A stretch of 64,000 nucleotides of DNA from Reichenbachiella versicolor (GTDB taxonomy: Bacteria; Bacteroidota; Bacteroidia; Cytophagales; Cyclobacteriaceae), in NCBI RefSeq assembly GCF_003171675.1, contig NZ_QFZQ01000007.1, positions 248,001 to 312,000 of the forward strand, given 5' to 3'. The notes beneath the pieces were generated by a model that had not been told where the DNA came from, ran no database searches, and was given only the letters and a program-made list of their open reading frames with translations. Made by a program: the position numbers and the translations under genes. Of this stretch, positions 17,791 through 26,994 are shown in pieces. Within the stretch, counting starts at the first letter, position 1, and every line of letters begins with the position of its first letter.

Positions 17791-18327
17791 CTATTCTTCT
17801 AGTAAAATTCGTGTCTCAATTACTAATCTATCTAGCTCCTCCAAGTCCGAAATATCATAATAACCTCGTACTCTTCGCTCAGTATCACATAATACAAAAG
17901 TAGAATCGCCTTTTTTATCTGATAATACCAACGCACACCTTGCAACAGAGTTCAAAGAATCATTTAACCAATAAGTACTTTCAACGACATTTTGTTCTAT
18001 TACAGTACTATCTGTATACAGTAATAAAATATGAACCCTATCCTTCCAAGATTGAGTAAGGAAAGACTGAATATTCATCATCAATGTTTGTGAAACTCTA
18101 TTCTCTAACATTCCATAAACCAAAACCCCTGAATCAAGTTGATTTAAAAAATTTGGGACTTTATACTGAGTTTGATTCGGATATTCACAAGGTTCATTTT
18201 CACCTTCTATTGTTCCTTGATAATAAACAGGAATCGCAAATTTGTTCTCTCCAAACATTTGAAGAAACAAATAAATCCCAACTGGTAAGCCAATTAGAAT
18301 GATTAATAATGGCCATTTTAATTTCAT
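17791..18327 (-). CDS. SCO-like protein lacking the copper-binding CxxxC
   Basis: This 178-residue protein has an N-terminal membrane anchor and then FGENKFAIPVYYQG, which matches the post-anchor segment of Bacteroidota SCO/SenC proteins encoded at this position. SCO proteins deliver copper to the CuA site of subunit II through a CxxxC motif and a distal His. Here the CxxxC is absent: the segment expected to carry it reads LDSGVLVYGMLENRVSQ, and the remaining cysteines do not form a pair. It may be a structural relict or act without copper binding. The assignment rests on context plus the short N-terminal match. Confidence 0.6.
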   Translation of the reverse strand: MKLKWPLLIILIGLPVGIYLFLQMFGENKFAIPVYYQGTIEGENEPCEYPNQTQYKVPNFLNQLDSGVLVYGMLENRVSQTLMMNIQSFLTQSWKDRVHILLLYTDSTVIEQNVVESTYWLNDSLNSVARCALVLSDKKGDSTFVLCDTERRVRGYYDISDLEELDRLVIETRILLEE

Positions 18328-18330
18328 GAA

Positions 18331-18362
18331 TAAAAAAAGCCGTTCAAAAATTAAGAACGGCT
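18331..18362 (-). terminator. Intrinsic terminator inside the respiratory block
   Basis: On the minus strand AGCCGTTC pairs perfectly with GAACGGCT around a 9-base AT loop and is followed by seven T residues. It lies after the subunit IV gene, and its T-run ends four or five bases before the ATG of the SCO-like gene. Downstream genes therefore depend on readthrough or a separate start. Confidence 0.8.
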
Positions 18363-18387
18363 GTTAGTATTTTAAATCTAGAATCGA

Positions 18388-18720
18388 TTATTGACCTAAT
18401 AAAGCTTGAAAAACAGCCTCACCTTGAATCAGTAATGCTATTAACAACCACACAATAAAAATGCATGGATATACAATACTGTTAATCAAACTCCTCTTCT
18501 CATGCCCTAGATGCATGAACTCAGAAACAATATAGTAAGCTTTATATATCGTCAATAAAATAAAGATCGACGTTTTTATTGAGTAGGATAAATCCGTACC
18601 TAATGCGATAATAAACTCAACAGTAGTCGCAGCTGCGAGATAACCTGTAACCTTCCAAATCTTAGTAATCTTAGCTTTATCAGCTGGTATTACCTCTAAC
18701 GTGCTTTTTTCCTGCTCCAT
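18388..18720 (-). CDS. ctaF: Cytochrome c oxidase subunit IV
   Basis: The 110-residue product has three predicted helices and the pattern of prokaryotic oxidase subunit IV (IWKVTGYLAAATTVEFIIAL, YIVSEFMHLGHEKRSLINSIVYPCIFIVWLLIALLI). This small subunit belongs to the aa3-type complex whose other subunits are encoded immediately upstream in transcription order. A strong terminator follows the gene. Confidence 0.88.
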   Translation of the reverse strand: MEQEKSTLEVIPADKAKITKIWKVTGYLAAATTVEFIIALGTDLSYSIKTSIFILLTIYKAYYIVSEFMHLGHEKRSLINSIVYPCIFIVWLLIALLIQGEAVFQALLGQ

Positions 18721-18740
18721 TTTATATAAATATTTTTATA

Positions 18741-19487
18741 TCAAACCAAATAAAAGAATGTGAAAACAAATACCCAGACTAAATCTACAAAATGCCAATA
18801 AAGTCCGACTTTTTCCACCATCTCATAAGTTCCTCTTCTTTCTAATTTACCTACAGTAGCTTGAAAGAAAATAATGAAATTTAAAACTACTCCGGAGAAT
18901 ACATGAAAACCGTGAAAACCCGTAATAAAGAAGAAAAGTGCCGCAAAATTGGGTGGTCCATACTGATTCTGAGACAGATTAGCTCCGTAAAAAATTGAAC
19001 CATCTAGTAACTTTCCTCCGGCATCGGTTCCATGAATAAAATGACTCCATTCCCAAGCTTGACAGCCTAAAAAGGTTATTCCACCCAACAGTGTCCATAA
19101 CATCCACTTCTCTACAGCAGCTCTATCATTTCTCTGCCCAGCCTCTACAGCCAAGACCATTGTTACCGAACTAAGTATCAAAATAAAAGTCATTATACCT
19201 ACAAAAACCAATGGTAGATCAACTCCATGTAGGAAAGGAACTGCATTAAATACCTTATCTGGTATTGGCCAGTATTCCTGAGAAAATACAAATTCTTCTA
19301 TAGCCCCCTCGAAAGCCGGGTGACTAAATCTCACCATACCATAAGCGATCAATAATGCAGAAAAAGTGAACACATCTGACAAAAGGAAAAACCACATCAT
19401 CAGCTTTCCATAACTTGCATTCATCGGTTCATTACCGCCACCCCAAAGATTTTTGGAATCATCTACAACTACTGCAGTTCCAGCCAT
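18741..19487 (-). CDS. Cytochrome c oxidase subunit III (second copy in the block)
   Basis: The 248-residue protein has the subunit III fold of several helices with the signature WEWSHFIHG, FFFITGFHGFHVFSGVVLN and the C-terminal GLYWHFVDLVWVFVFTFFYLV. Subunit III stabilises the heme-copper core. A shorter paralogue at 19503-20087 precedes it. Two subunit III genes in tandem are common in Bacteroidota aa3 clusters, so this is not an assembly artefact. Confidence 0.9.
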   Translation of the reverse strand: MAGTAVVVDDSKNLWGGGNEPMNASYGKLMMWFFLLSDVFTFSALLIAYGMVRFSHPAFEGAIEEFVFSQEYWPIPDKVFNAVPFLHGVDLPLVFVGIMTFILILSSVTMVLAVEAGQRNDRAAVEKWMLWTLLGGITFLGCQAWEWSHFIHGTDAGGKLLDGSIFYGANLSQNQYGPPNFAALFFFITGFHGFHVFSGVVLNFIIFFQATVGKLERRGTYEMVEKVGLYWHFVDLVWVFVFTFFYLV

Positions 19488-19502
19488 TTTTATTCGTTTT
19501 AA

Positions 19503-20087
19503 TTAATGATTAAGAGTCAAAAATAAATATAAATACATCCAAAGTCCACCTAAGAAATGCCAATACGTGGTACACATTTCAATTCGAACCATACTTTTCG
19601 AATGCACTCTATATCTAAACGCAGCGTTCACTACGATTACTAAAAAAATTATTGCACTAACAAGATGTACACCATGAGCGCCCGCTAATACATAAACAAA
19701 AGAGCTCATAGGATGACCTACCCAATATCCACCAGCATTAGTAAATTCAACTGCAGCCATACACTGCATTACTAAAAAAGTCACTCCTAATAAAGCCGTA
19801 GCTAACAAAGAAATCTTAATATTTAATATTTGATTTCTTTTACTAAAAATATATGCCATATGCATAGTAACACTACTCAAGACTACTACTATTGTAGAAT
19901 AGTCAAACATTAACGGTATTTCCAAATCTGGGATAGTACCATCAGACTGTTTAACCACATAAGCACTAGTCCATGCTGCAAAAAGCATAAACACGGAAAC
20001 CAAGAACAACCAAAGAGCAACCTTCTGAGGGTGCAATTTGAATGATGTTCCTTTATCTTTTCTTTTTAATGGGAAAGCTGTATCCAT
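19503..20087 (-). CDS. Cytochrome c oxidase subunit III, short form
   Basis: This 194-residue subunit III homologue has the helices and motifs SYVLAGAHGVHLVSAI... in form AGAHGVHLVSAIIFL and TTYWHFLGGLWMYLYLFLTL. The basic N-terminus KLHPQKVALWLFLVSVFMLF is typical of the short Bacteroidota form. It sits between heme O synthase and the longer subunit III. It diverges substantially from the 248-residue copy, so it is an old paralogue and not a recent duplication. Confidence 0.88.
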   Translation of the reverse strand: MDTAFPLKRKDKGTSFKLHPQKVALWLFLVSVFMLFAAWTSAYVVKQSDGTIPDLEIPLMFDYSTIVVVLSSVTMHMAYIFSKRNQILNIKISLLATALLGVTFLVMQCMAAVEFTNAGGYWVGHPMSSFVYVLAGAHGVHLVSAIIFLVIVVNAAFRYRVHSKSMVRIEMCTTYWHFLGGLWMYLYLFLTLNH

Positions 20088-20088
20088 C

Positions 20089-20976
20089 TCAAATTTTATC
20101 TAATAAATAAGCGATCTGTACAATAGGTAAATACAAAAAAGATCCAAACATGATCTTCAAAGCAGCTTTATCAGAATAATTTCTCATTAAGCTGAACGTC
20201 TGCGCTAAAAAAGCTACACCACAAAAAGTAGCTATTATTGCCGAATTTAGGCCAGTAAGCCCAAAATAGGCTGGTAATAAGCCCAATGGAATTAAAAACA
20301 ATGTATACATCATTATATTAATAGCAGTATTCAAATCTTTTCTACCTCCATTCGGTAGCAATTTGAATCCAGCTTTTCTGTAATCCTCATCAGCAACCCA
20401 AGCAATCGCCCAAAAATGAGGGAACTGCCAAATAAATTGAATTCCAAAAATTATCAAAGCCTCATACGTCACCATTCCTGTGGCAGCTGTCCAACCCAAT
20501 AAAGGTGGTAAGGCTCCTGGAATAGCACCTACAAAAACCGCTATAGGTCCCACTCTTTTAAGTGGAGTATAAATGAAACTATATAATACTAGAGAAACAA
20601 AAGACAATAATACAGTTAGGAGATTTGTCGTGAACCAAAGTATTCCCAAACCAAGTATCCCTAAAACAACAGAAAAAATAATGGCTTCATTTCCAGAAAT
20701 TCTTCTTGTTGGAAGAGGTCTAAACTTTGTTCTCTTCATTAATGCATCGTAAGGAATCTCCAATACTTGATTGATAGTAACTGAAGCTCCAGAAACTAAA
20801 ATTCCTCCAATAGAAAGACAAACTAACGTCCAGAAACTCAATTCTCCCTTTGTACCAAGTACGTAACCAAAACCAGAAGAAAAAGCAACGAGAGAAGAAA
20901 GGCGTAATTTCATTAATTCAACATACGCCCTTGCTTTATCTGCAATACCAATCGATATATTCTCTACTTTATCCAT
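20089..20976 (-). CDS. ctaB: Heme O synthase (protoheme IX farnesyltransferase)
   Basis: This 295-residue UbiA-family membrane prenyltransferase attaches farnesyl to heme B to make heme O. The signature NQVLEIPYDALMKRTKFRPLP (written here in parts: NQVLEIPYD, then MKRTKFRPLP) marks the first polyprenyl/Mg site. FIWQFPHFWAIAWVADEDYRKAGFKLLP-type sequence (FWAIAW, DEDYRKAG) marks the second conserved loop. About nine helices are visible. It overlaps ctaA by 8 bases, so heme O and heme A synthesis are translationally linked next to the oxidase. Confidence 0.93.
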   Translation of the reverse strand: MDKVENISIGIADKARAYVELMKLRLSSLVAFSSGFGYVLGTKGELSFWTLVCLSIGGILVSGASVTINQVLEIPYDALMKRTKFRPLPTRRISGNEAIIFSVVLGILGLGILWFTTNLLTVLLSFVSLVLYSFIYTPLKRVGPIAVFVGAIPGALPPLLGWTAATGMVTYEALIIFGIQFIWQFPHFWAIAWVADEDYRKAGFKLLPNGGRKDLNTAINIMMYTLFLIPLGLLPAYFGLTGLNSAIIATFCGVAFLAQTFSLMRNYSDKAALKIMFGSFLYLPIVQIAYLLDKI

Positions 20977-22039
20977 TTACCAATACAGGATTATCCGAGG
21001 ATCGTTCTTTTATCATTAAATACAAATAATACTGGGCACCAAAAACACCTACTCCAACAAGTAAATGTATAGGTTGAGCAAATCGAGGTAAACCAAAATA
21101 TGCCATTACTATACCAGTTAGTATCTCCAGCACAATCATCGAAACAAGACTAGCAACTAGTATTTTAGACTCCTTGAAATTACTTACACTTTTCAATAAA
21201 ATGTAACCTAAATACACATGTAACAATAGCAATAGCAAACTATAAGATCGATGGATATAAAACGTCAGTCCTAAGTTCTCAATCCAACTCTCTCTTAACC
21301 CTTCTCCTAACTTAAGTGCTATTTGATCTATTGCTTCTCTTATTTGCGTCCCTAAAAGAATTTGAATCAAAAATAACACCATACAGACCTCCAATATCCT
21401 TCTCAACCTCTTAGGCCTGAAATTAACAATACCTTTCAAATCGCTTTTAACTACTTTAAACCTAGCTAATTGTAATAAAGCAATTAAACCTATAGCTAGC
21501 ACCATATGAAATGTTATCATCCCTGGTAATAAATTTGTACTAACTACAATTGAGCCTATCCAACCTTGAAAAACAACCAATATGAGTGAAGTAATTGATA
21601 GATACACTACAGCATTATTTAAGCCTAAATAACTCAAAGAGGATAAAACTGTTGCTATTATCAATAGTCCTATTATCACTCCAATTAACCTATTAATATA
21701 TTCAATCCAAGTTCTTGTAAAGTTGAATTCTTGTTCAACAAATATTGATTCTTCTTCACGAATCTTCTTGGACAATCTCTTCATACCAATAAATGAAAAC
21801 ATCTTTGCGAGCCTTTCATTTTTTTCTAGTCTTTTATTAAGATACAGATCTTGATAATCACTAGGTAAATCTGAAACATCAGTTGGAGGTACGAATTTCC
21901 CAAAACACTTTGGCCAATCTGGACACCCCATTCCAGATCCTGTACTACGAACAATGCCGCCTACTAATATTAAAAAGTAAACGGCAATGATCGTAATAAA
22001 ATTAATTCTTCTAAATAAACCTTTATATGGTCTAGGCAT
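20969..22039 (-). CDS. ctaA: Heme A synthase
   Basis: This 356-residue COX15/CtaA membrane protein converts heme O to heme A for the aa3 oxidase. The N-terminal GGIVRSTGSGMGCPDWPKC motif, the conserved EYINRLIGV with a glutamate, and the paired His-bearing helices (FHMVLAIGLIAL, HRSYSLLLLLLHVYLG, HLLVGVGVFGAQYYLY) are all visible. An acidic and basic soluble stretch of about 60 residues lies between helix 1 and helix 2, as usual in Bacteroidota forms. It lies 4 bases after the subunit I gene. Confidence 0.92.
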   Translation of the reverse strand: MPRPYKGLFRRINFITIIAVYFLILVGGIVRSTGSGMGCPDWPKCFGKFVPPTDVSDLPSDYQDLYLNKRLEKNERLAKMFSFIGMKRLSKKIREEESIFVEQEFNFTRTWIEYINRLIGVIIGLLIIATVLSSLSYLGLNNAVVYLSITSLILVVFQGWIGSIVVSTNLLPGMITFHMVLAIGLIALLQLARFKVVKSDLKGIVNFRPKRLRRILEVCMVLFLIQILLGTQIREAIDQIALKLGEGLRESWIENLGLTFYIHRSYSLLLLLLHVYLGYILLKSVSNFKESKILVASLVSMIVLEILTGIVMAYFGLPRFAQPIHLLVGVGVFGAQYYLYLMIKERSSDNPVLVNG

Positions 22040-22043
22040 TAGC

Positions 22044-23894
22044 CTATTTATCTACTTGTTCAGTTTTAGCACTCTCCTCTTCATGAGCAAGATTAGATTC
22101 TGGTGTAGATGACAATGGTATAGTCTGTGGTATAAAATCAGATTCTGAACCTGGTTTACTATAATCATAAGGCCATCTATAAACAGTTGGAATTTCTCCT
22201 GGCCAGTTTCCATGTCCCGGTACTCTTGGAGTCGTCCATTCTAATGTATTAGACTCCCAAGGATTTTCAGGAGCTTTCCTTCCTCGAATCATACTATAGA
22301 AAAAGTTGAACAAAAAGATGAACTGTGCACCGAACGTGATAATCGCAGCTGCACTTACAAACATATTCAAATCACCAAAAGAACTGAAGGCGTCAAAATT
22401 CGTGAAAGAGTAATATCTTCTAGGAAAACCAGCGATCCCGATATAATGCATTGGGAAAAACACTAAGTAAACACCAACGAATGTTAGCCAAAAATGAATG
22501 TACCCTAGTTTATCGTCCATCATTCGTCCAAACATTTTTGGATACCAATGATATATACCAGCTACCATCCCAAAGAATGCAGAACTTCCCATTACTAAGT
22601 GAAAATGGGCAACTACAAAATAAGTGTCATGCAAGAAAATATCTAAAGCTGAATTACCAAGGAAAATACCCGTAACACCACCTGAAATAAATAATGACAC
22701 TAAACCTATAGAGAACAACATGGCCGGTGTAAACCTAATGTTACCTCGCCACAACGTTGTAATATAATTAAAACCCTTAATAGCTGAAGGTACCGCTATA
22801 ATGAGAGTTAAAATCATGAATATAGACCCTAAAAACGGACTCATACCAGTAACAAACATATGGTGCGCCCAAACTACGAAAGACAAAACACCTATACCCA
22901 TCATAGACCCAATCATTGCTCTGTATCCAAAAATTGGCTTTCTCGCATTTGTCGATATAATTTCTGATGTAATACCTAATGCTGGTAAAATAATAATATA
23001 AACTTCTGGGTGCCCTAGAAACCAAAACAAATGCTGGAATAAAATTGGACTACCGCCAGTATTTGGAAGTGCTTCTCCTCCTATATAGATATCAGAAAGA
23101 TAAAAAGACGTACCAAAAGATCTATCAAATACTAATAATAAAGCACAGGCAAAAAGTACTGGAAATGATAATAGACCTAAAATTGCTGTTAAAAAGAATG
23201 CCCAAATAGTCAGTGGCATTCTTGTAAAAGACATACCTTCAGTTCTAAGGTTAATGATAGTTGAGATATAATTAATCCCTCCTAAAAGCGATGAGGCTAT
23301 AAAAAACACCATCGCTACTAACCAAAGTGTCATACCTAATCCTGATCCTGAAATTGCTTGAGGTAAAGCACTTAAAGGTGGATATATTGTCCATCCTCCA
23401 CCAGCAGGCCCTGTTTCTATGAATAAAGAGATAAACATGATTACACTTGACAAAAAGAATAACCAATATGACAACATGTTCATAAAACCAGATGCCATGT
23501 CCCTAGCTCCTATTTGAAGCGGTATTAAAAAGTTACTAAAAGTACCACTTAAGCCAGCAGTCAATACGAAGAAAACCATTATCGTACCGTGCATAGTCAC
23601 TAAAGCCAGATAAAACTCAGTGTCTAATTTACCAGTATCAGTTATCCATTTTCCCAAAAGAGGTCTTAGCCACTCAAGATCCATATCTGGAAAACCTAGT
23701 TGTAATCTAAAGATGATAGAAAGTCCACCACCAATTATCGCCCAGAATATACCGGTTAGTAAGAATTGCTTACCAATTACTTTATGATCTAGAGAGAAAA
23801 TATAATTTGTTACGAAGTTCCCATGGTGCTCATGATCATCATGATGCTCATTCGCGCCACTATGCTCTAATACTTGTGCTTCTGAAACTGCCAT
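22044..23894 (-). CDS. ctaD: Cytochrome c oxidase subunit I (aa3 type)
   Basis: This 616-residue catalytic subunit reduces O2 to water and pumps protons. Twelve helices carry the ligands: MHGTIMVFF for low-spin heme, WFLGHPEVYIIILPALG with the CuB His, the cross-linked Tyr and the A1-type Glu, WAHHMFVTG for CuB, and HDTYFVVAHFHLVMG for hemes a3 and a. The C-terminus (NPWESNTLEWTTP) is also family-typical. The first 25 residues are His-rich (six His between residues 11 and 24), which is not needed for catalysis. It is encoded 11 bases after subunit II. Confidence 0.96.
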   Translation of the reverse strand: MAVSEAQVLEHSGANEHHDDHEHHGNFVTNYIFSLDHKVIGKQFLLTGIFWAIIGGGLSIIFRLQLGFPDMDLEWLRPLLGKWITDTGKLDTEFYLALVTMHGTIMVFFVLTAGLSGTFSNFLIPLQIGARDMASGFMNMLSYWLFFLSSVIMFISLFIETGPAGGGWTIYPPLSALPQAISGSGLGMTLWLVAMVFFIASSLLGGINYISTIINLRTEGMSFTRMPLTIWAFFLTAILGLLSFPVLFACALLLVFDRSFGTSFYLSDIYIGGEALPNTGGSPILFQHLFWFLGHPEVYIIILPALGITSEIISTNARKPIFGYRAMIGSMMGIGVLSFVVWAHHMFVTGMSPFLGSIFMILTLIIAVPSAIKGFNYITTLWRGNIRFTPAMLFSIGLVSLFISGGVTGIFLGNSALDIFLHDTYFVVAHFHLVMGSSAFFGMVAGIYHWYPKMFGRMMDDKLGYIHFWLTFVGVYLVFFPMHYIGIAGFPRRYYSFTNFDAFSSFGDLNMFVSAAAIITFGAQFIFLFNFFYSMIRGRKAPENPWESNTLEWTTPRVPGHGNWPGEIPTVYRWPYDYSKPGSESDFIPQTIPLSSTPESNLAHEEESAKTEQVDK

Positions 23895-23905
23895 ATCTTA
23901 TTTAG

Positions 23906-24964
23906 TTATAGTGAAGCTTGTGCTTCTAACTCGTTTTCTTTTTCACTTGAAGCCACAGTCATTGCTGGGCTGGTTTTCAAACTTGATAAATAATCAGGGT
24001 TCTTAGACAACCATGACTTTTGCTTAGCTTTCCAAGCCTCGTATTCGTCAGCTTCATCTACAATGATGATAGCCTTCATACCAAAATGCGCTTTACCACA
24101 AATTTTATTACATACCAACTCATATTGAAAATCTGGGTTTCCTGTTTCTGCAGCCATGTCCGCAGTAGACTTTGTTGGAACAAACCAAAACTGAGTAGGC
24201 ATGCCTGGAACGGCATTCATCTGTAATCTAAAATGAGGTACGTAGACACTATGAATTACATCTCTAGCTCTTATCTTAAACAATACCGGCTTACCCTTAG
24301 GTATATGAATTTCCCTAGGAATTACATCATCAACAGAGTATTGACTAGTAAAATCTAACCCTAGTTTATTATCATCATCTATCAACTTATAATCGTACGG
24401 TCCTAATTTCCCATCGGCACCAGGATATCTTGCTGCCCAACCGAATTGAAATCCAAAAATTTCAATAACCTCTGCATTTTCTGGAGCCTGATCTGTGATA
24501 TTGTTCCATGCTCTAAAACCACTAAATACCAATAGAGCTAGTACGATAGCTGGTATAATAGTCCAAACTGTCTCTAGTTTGTGGTTCTCAGGATAAAAAT
24601 GAGCTTTAGCCCCTTCCTTATGCTGATAGCGGAATGAAAACCAAAATAATAGAAGATTTGTGAGGATGAAAGCAGTACAAGTGACTGCCATAGTGATCCA
24701 AAACAATTTATATGTGATCTCACCATGTTCAGAAGCTACTGGCACAGTGTATCTGTCAAATTGACTAAAAGAATACCAAAAGAAAGCAATCAATGCAATT
24801 ACTGCAAAAGCTACAAATAAAGCTCCATTTACTTTGTTACTTGTGCCCAATGACTCACCATCTTTCTTCCCTCTTACTACTTGTACCAAAGTATGAGCTC
24901 TGAATATTGTCACCAATATGGCCAGAACTAGAAATACTGATATTACAATTACGAAGTTCAGCAT
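23906..24964 (-). CDS. ctaC: Cytochrome c oxidase subunit II (CuA)
   Basis: This 352-residue subunit accepts electrons from cytochrome c or directly from ACIII. Three N-terminal helices (about 4-22, 47-66, 87-111) plus one at 133-150 anchor a cupredoxin domain. The CuA ligands are His238, Cys285, Cys289, His293 and Met296 (CNKICGKAHFGM). There is no fused cytochrome c domain, so this is aa3 and not caa3; the electron donor is presumably the mono-heme domain of ActA or ActE. It is located directly after actF, as expected for an ACIII-aa3 supercomplex locus. Confidence 0.94.
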   Translation of the reverse strand: MLNFVIVISVFLVLAILVTIFRAHTLVQVVRGKKDGESLGTSNKVNGALFVAFAVIALIAFFWYSFSQFDRYTVPVASEHGEITYKLFWITMAVTCTAFILTNLLLFWFSFRYQHKEGAKAHFYPENHKLETVWTIIPAIVLALLVFSGFRAWNNITDQAPENAEVIEIFGFQFGWAARYPGADGKLGPYDYKLIDDDNKLGLDFTSQYSVDDVIPREIHIPKGKPVLFKIRARDVIHSVYVPHFRLQMNAVPGMPTQFWFVPTKSTADMAAETGNPDFQYELVCNKICGKAHFGMKAIIIVDEADEYEAWKAKQKSWLSKNPDYLSSLKTSPAMTVASSEKENELEAQASL

Positions 24965-24997
24965 AATTTATACTATATATATTTATTCTTTAATCTG

Positions 24998-26329
24998 TTA
25001 TATATGATGGTGCAATGTTTCTCCCATCATTGGATGATTCTTAGCGATCAATGGATGTTTAGCCAATGCTCTTAACATTACAAATAAGAAAGCAGCAGCA
25101 AATACCATAAATAATCCAACTTCTAACAAACCAAATCCACCATTCTCTTTCAAAGTCCCAGGAGTAACCATTAAATAAAAATCAATCCAGTGACCAATCA
25201 AAACTATAGGACAAACCACCTTCAGAATTCTTGTATGTCTTTTAGCATCCCTTGTCATCAGTAGTAAAAACGGAAGAATAAAATTGATGATTAAATTTAA
25301 GAAGAAGAATGGAGCGTATTTGTCGCTTTGCAATCTCTCTACAAAGTAAATTGTCTCCTCTGGGATATTTGCATAATAAATAAGCAGAAATTGTGAGAAC
25401 CAGATATAAGTCCAGAAAATACTAAATCCCCAAACAAACTTACCTATGTCATGAAAATGATTGGCGTTAACTATTTTCAAATATCCAGCATCCTTCAATA
25501 AAGCGGCAGTAAATGCAATAAAAGCAAGCCCTGTTACCCACCAACTAGCGAATACATACCATCCAAACATTGTAGAGAACCAGTGAGGATCAATAGACAT
25601 TACCCAATCCCATGCAGCTATAGATGAAGAGTAACCGAAAAAGACTAAAAATGCAGCTGAAACTACTTTAGACTGCCACCAGTTTTTAGTTCCACCTTCT
25701 ATATCTTCAGTCAGCATGTGCTTTCTAATTTTTATAAAAAACCAATACCAAGCTCCTATGAAAATGATCATTCTAGCAAAATAGAAGAGAGGAAAACCAC
25801 CATTTTCTAAAGGCCAGAAAAAATACCCTGCCTTACCTTTCAGGATTTCATCACCTCCCACTTCTGCATAAAGACTTGAATGTGTCCAATGAAATAAATC
25901 ATGACTTGTAAAAAAGAAAAGAACAACCATCAAACCGCCAGCAATTGGCAACCAACTTGCCATCGCCATTGGAATTCTTTTAAGACCCACAGACCATCCT
26001 GCCTGTGCCACATATTGGATAGCAATAAAAAATACTCCTATCGCAGCAAGCCCCAAAAAGTACAAATTGTTTATCCAAAGATCTGCTTTAAGTCTAGTGA
26101 TCCAACTGAAAGCTCCATGACCACCACCATGCTCATCATGACTAACATTTGCATGAGCATCATGTCCCTCATGAGCCACAGCCTCAACAGCGTGACCAAC
26201 GTCTTCATGACCATGTCCTCCACTGTTAATCATTATTACTCCTAAAATCGCTAATACAATACCAGCAGCCAGTACTATAGCAAGTGTCTTCTTGGCTCCT
26301 CCTGTGAAAATGAATTTTTCGTCACTCAT
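24998..26329 (-). CDS. actF: Alternative Complex III subunit ActF
   Basis: The 443-residue membrane subunit has about ten helices and the ActF patterns GYFFWPLENGGFPLFYFARMIIFI, WDWVMSIDPHWFSTMFGWYVFASWW and a membrane-domain C-terminus (MRALAKHPLIAKNHPM); each is characteristic of ACIII quinol:cytochrome c oxidoreductase subunits. ActF is one of the two large membrane subunits. A His-rich stretch (nine His between residues 39 and 71) follows the first helix. It is part of the act block, 22 bases after actE. Confidence 0.9.
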   Translation of the reverse strand: MSDEKFIFTGGAKKTLAIVLAAGIVLAILGVIMINSGGHGHEDVGHAVEAVAHEGHDAHANVSHDEHGGGHGAFSWITRLKADLWINNLYFLGLAAIGVFFIAIQYVAQAGWSVGLKRIPMAMASWLPIAGGLMVVLFFFTSHDLFHWTHSSLYAEVGGDEILKGKAGYFFWPLENGGFPLFYFARMIIFIGAWYWFFIKIRKHMLTEDIEGGTKNWWQSKVVSAAFLVFFGYSSSIAAWDWVMSIDPHWFSTMFGWYVFASWWVTGLAFIAFTAALLKDAGYLKIVNANHFHDIGKFVWGFSIFWTYIWFSQFLLIYYANIPEETIYFVERLQSDKYAPFFFLNLIINFILPFLLLMTRDAKRHTRILKVVCPIVLIGHWIDFYLMVTPGTLKENGGFGLLEVGLFMVFAAAFLFVMLRALAKHPLIAKNHPMMGETLHHHI

Positions 26330-26351
26330 AACTATTATGCTCTTTTAAGAA

Positions 26352-26972
26352 TTATTGTTTTTGAAGTGTTTGAACAAACCTTACAATCTTCCATCTATCT
26401 TCCACACTTACCTGAGACGCATGAGACCCCATTCTTCCCTTACCATGTGTAATCACATGGAATATGTGTCCCTCAGGCTTATCCTTTACAGCCCTTGAGT
26501 TGTACGGAGTCACACCTTTGAATACCTTTCCTACAAGACCGTCTCCAAGTCCTTGTTCTCCATGACAATGCTGACAATATCTTGAGAATAAAACTTTTCC
26601 TTCAGCAACTACAGACTCTGTGCTGTCTAATGGATTTTTAAGTACTCTTCCAGCCAATGCGATTGAATCTTTTGGTATTCTGTAAGGTAAGTAATCTCCT
26701 CTTCTAACAGTATTAGCAACTGGTTCACGCATATTCATGCTATGAGGGTTATTTGGGTTTGAAGTGTAAAATTCAGCAGCTCCTTCATCTGTAGAAGTCA
26801 ACCATCTACCCGCTTCATAATCCGTCACCTGTACCAATCCCTCATACGGTACAGAGTGGTACATCTGAGGTGCATACTCCACACCAGTTCTGTCACCTCG
26901 TGCCGAGCACGCAGCCGCCATTACTCCAGCAGCTAGGATGGCAAAAACGTTGATATATCTATTAAAATTCAT
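26352..26972 (-). CDS. actE: Alternative Complex III subunit ActE, monoheme cytochrome c lipoprotein
   Basis: This 206-residue lipoprotein has lipobox AAAC (Cys22) and one c-type heme site CQHCH (Cys133, Cys136, His137). A methionine in HGKGRMGSHASQV is the probable sixth ligand. ActE carries electrons within the complex towards the oxidase. The N-terminal linker contains the PYEGLVQVTDYEAGRW and NPHSMNMREPVANTV segments typical of this subunit. It sits between actD and actF. Confidence 0.92.
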   Translation of the reverse strand: MNFNRYINVFAILAAGVMAAACSARGDRTGVEYAPQMYHSVPYEGLVQVTDYEAGRWLTSTDEGAAEFYTSNPNNPHSMNMREPVANTVRRGDYLPYRIPKDSIALAGRVLKNPLDSTESVVAEGKVLFSRYCQHCHGEQGLGDGLVGKVFKGVTPYNSRAVKDKPEGHIFHVITHGKGRMGSHASQVSVEDRWKIVRFVQTLQKQ

Positions 26973-26994
26973 CTATTATACTAGTTAGAATTTC

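Noticed and set aside
18741-20087. Assembly duplication of subunit III
   Set aside because: The two genes differ in length and sequence and are a known tandem arrangement in this phylum.
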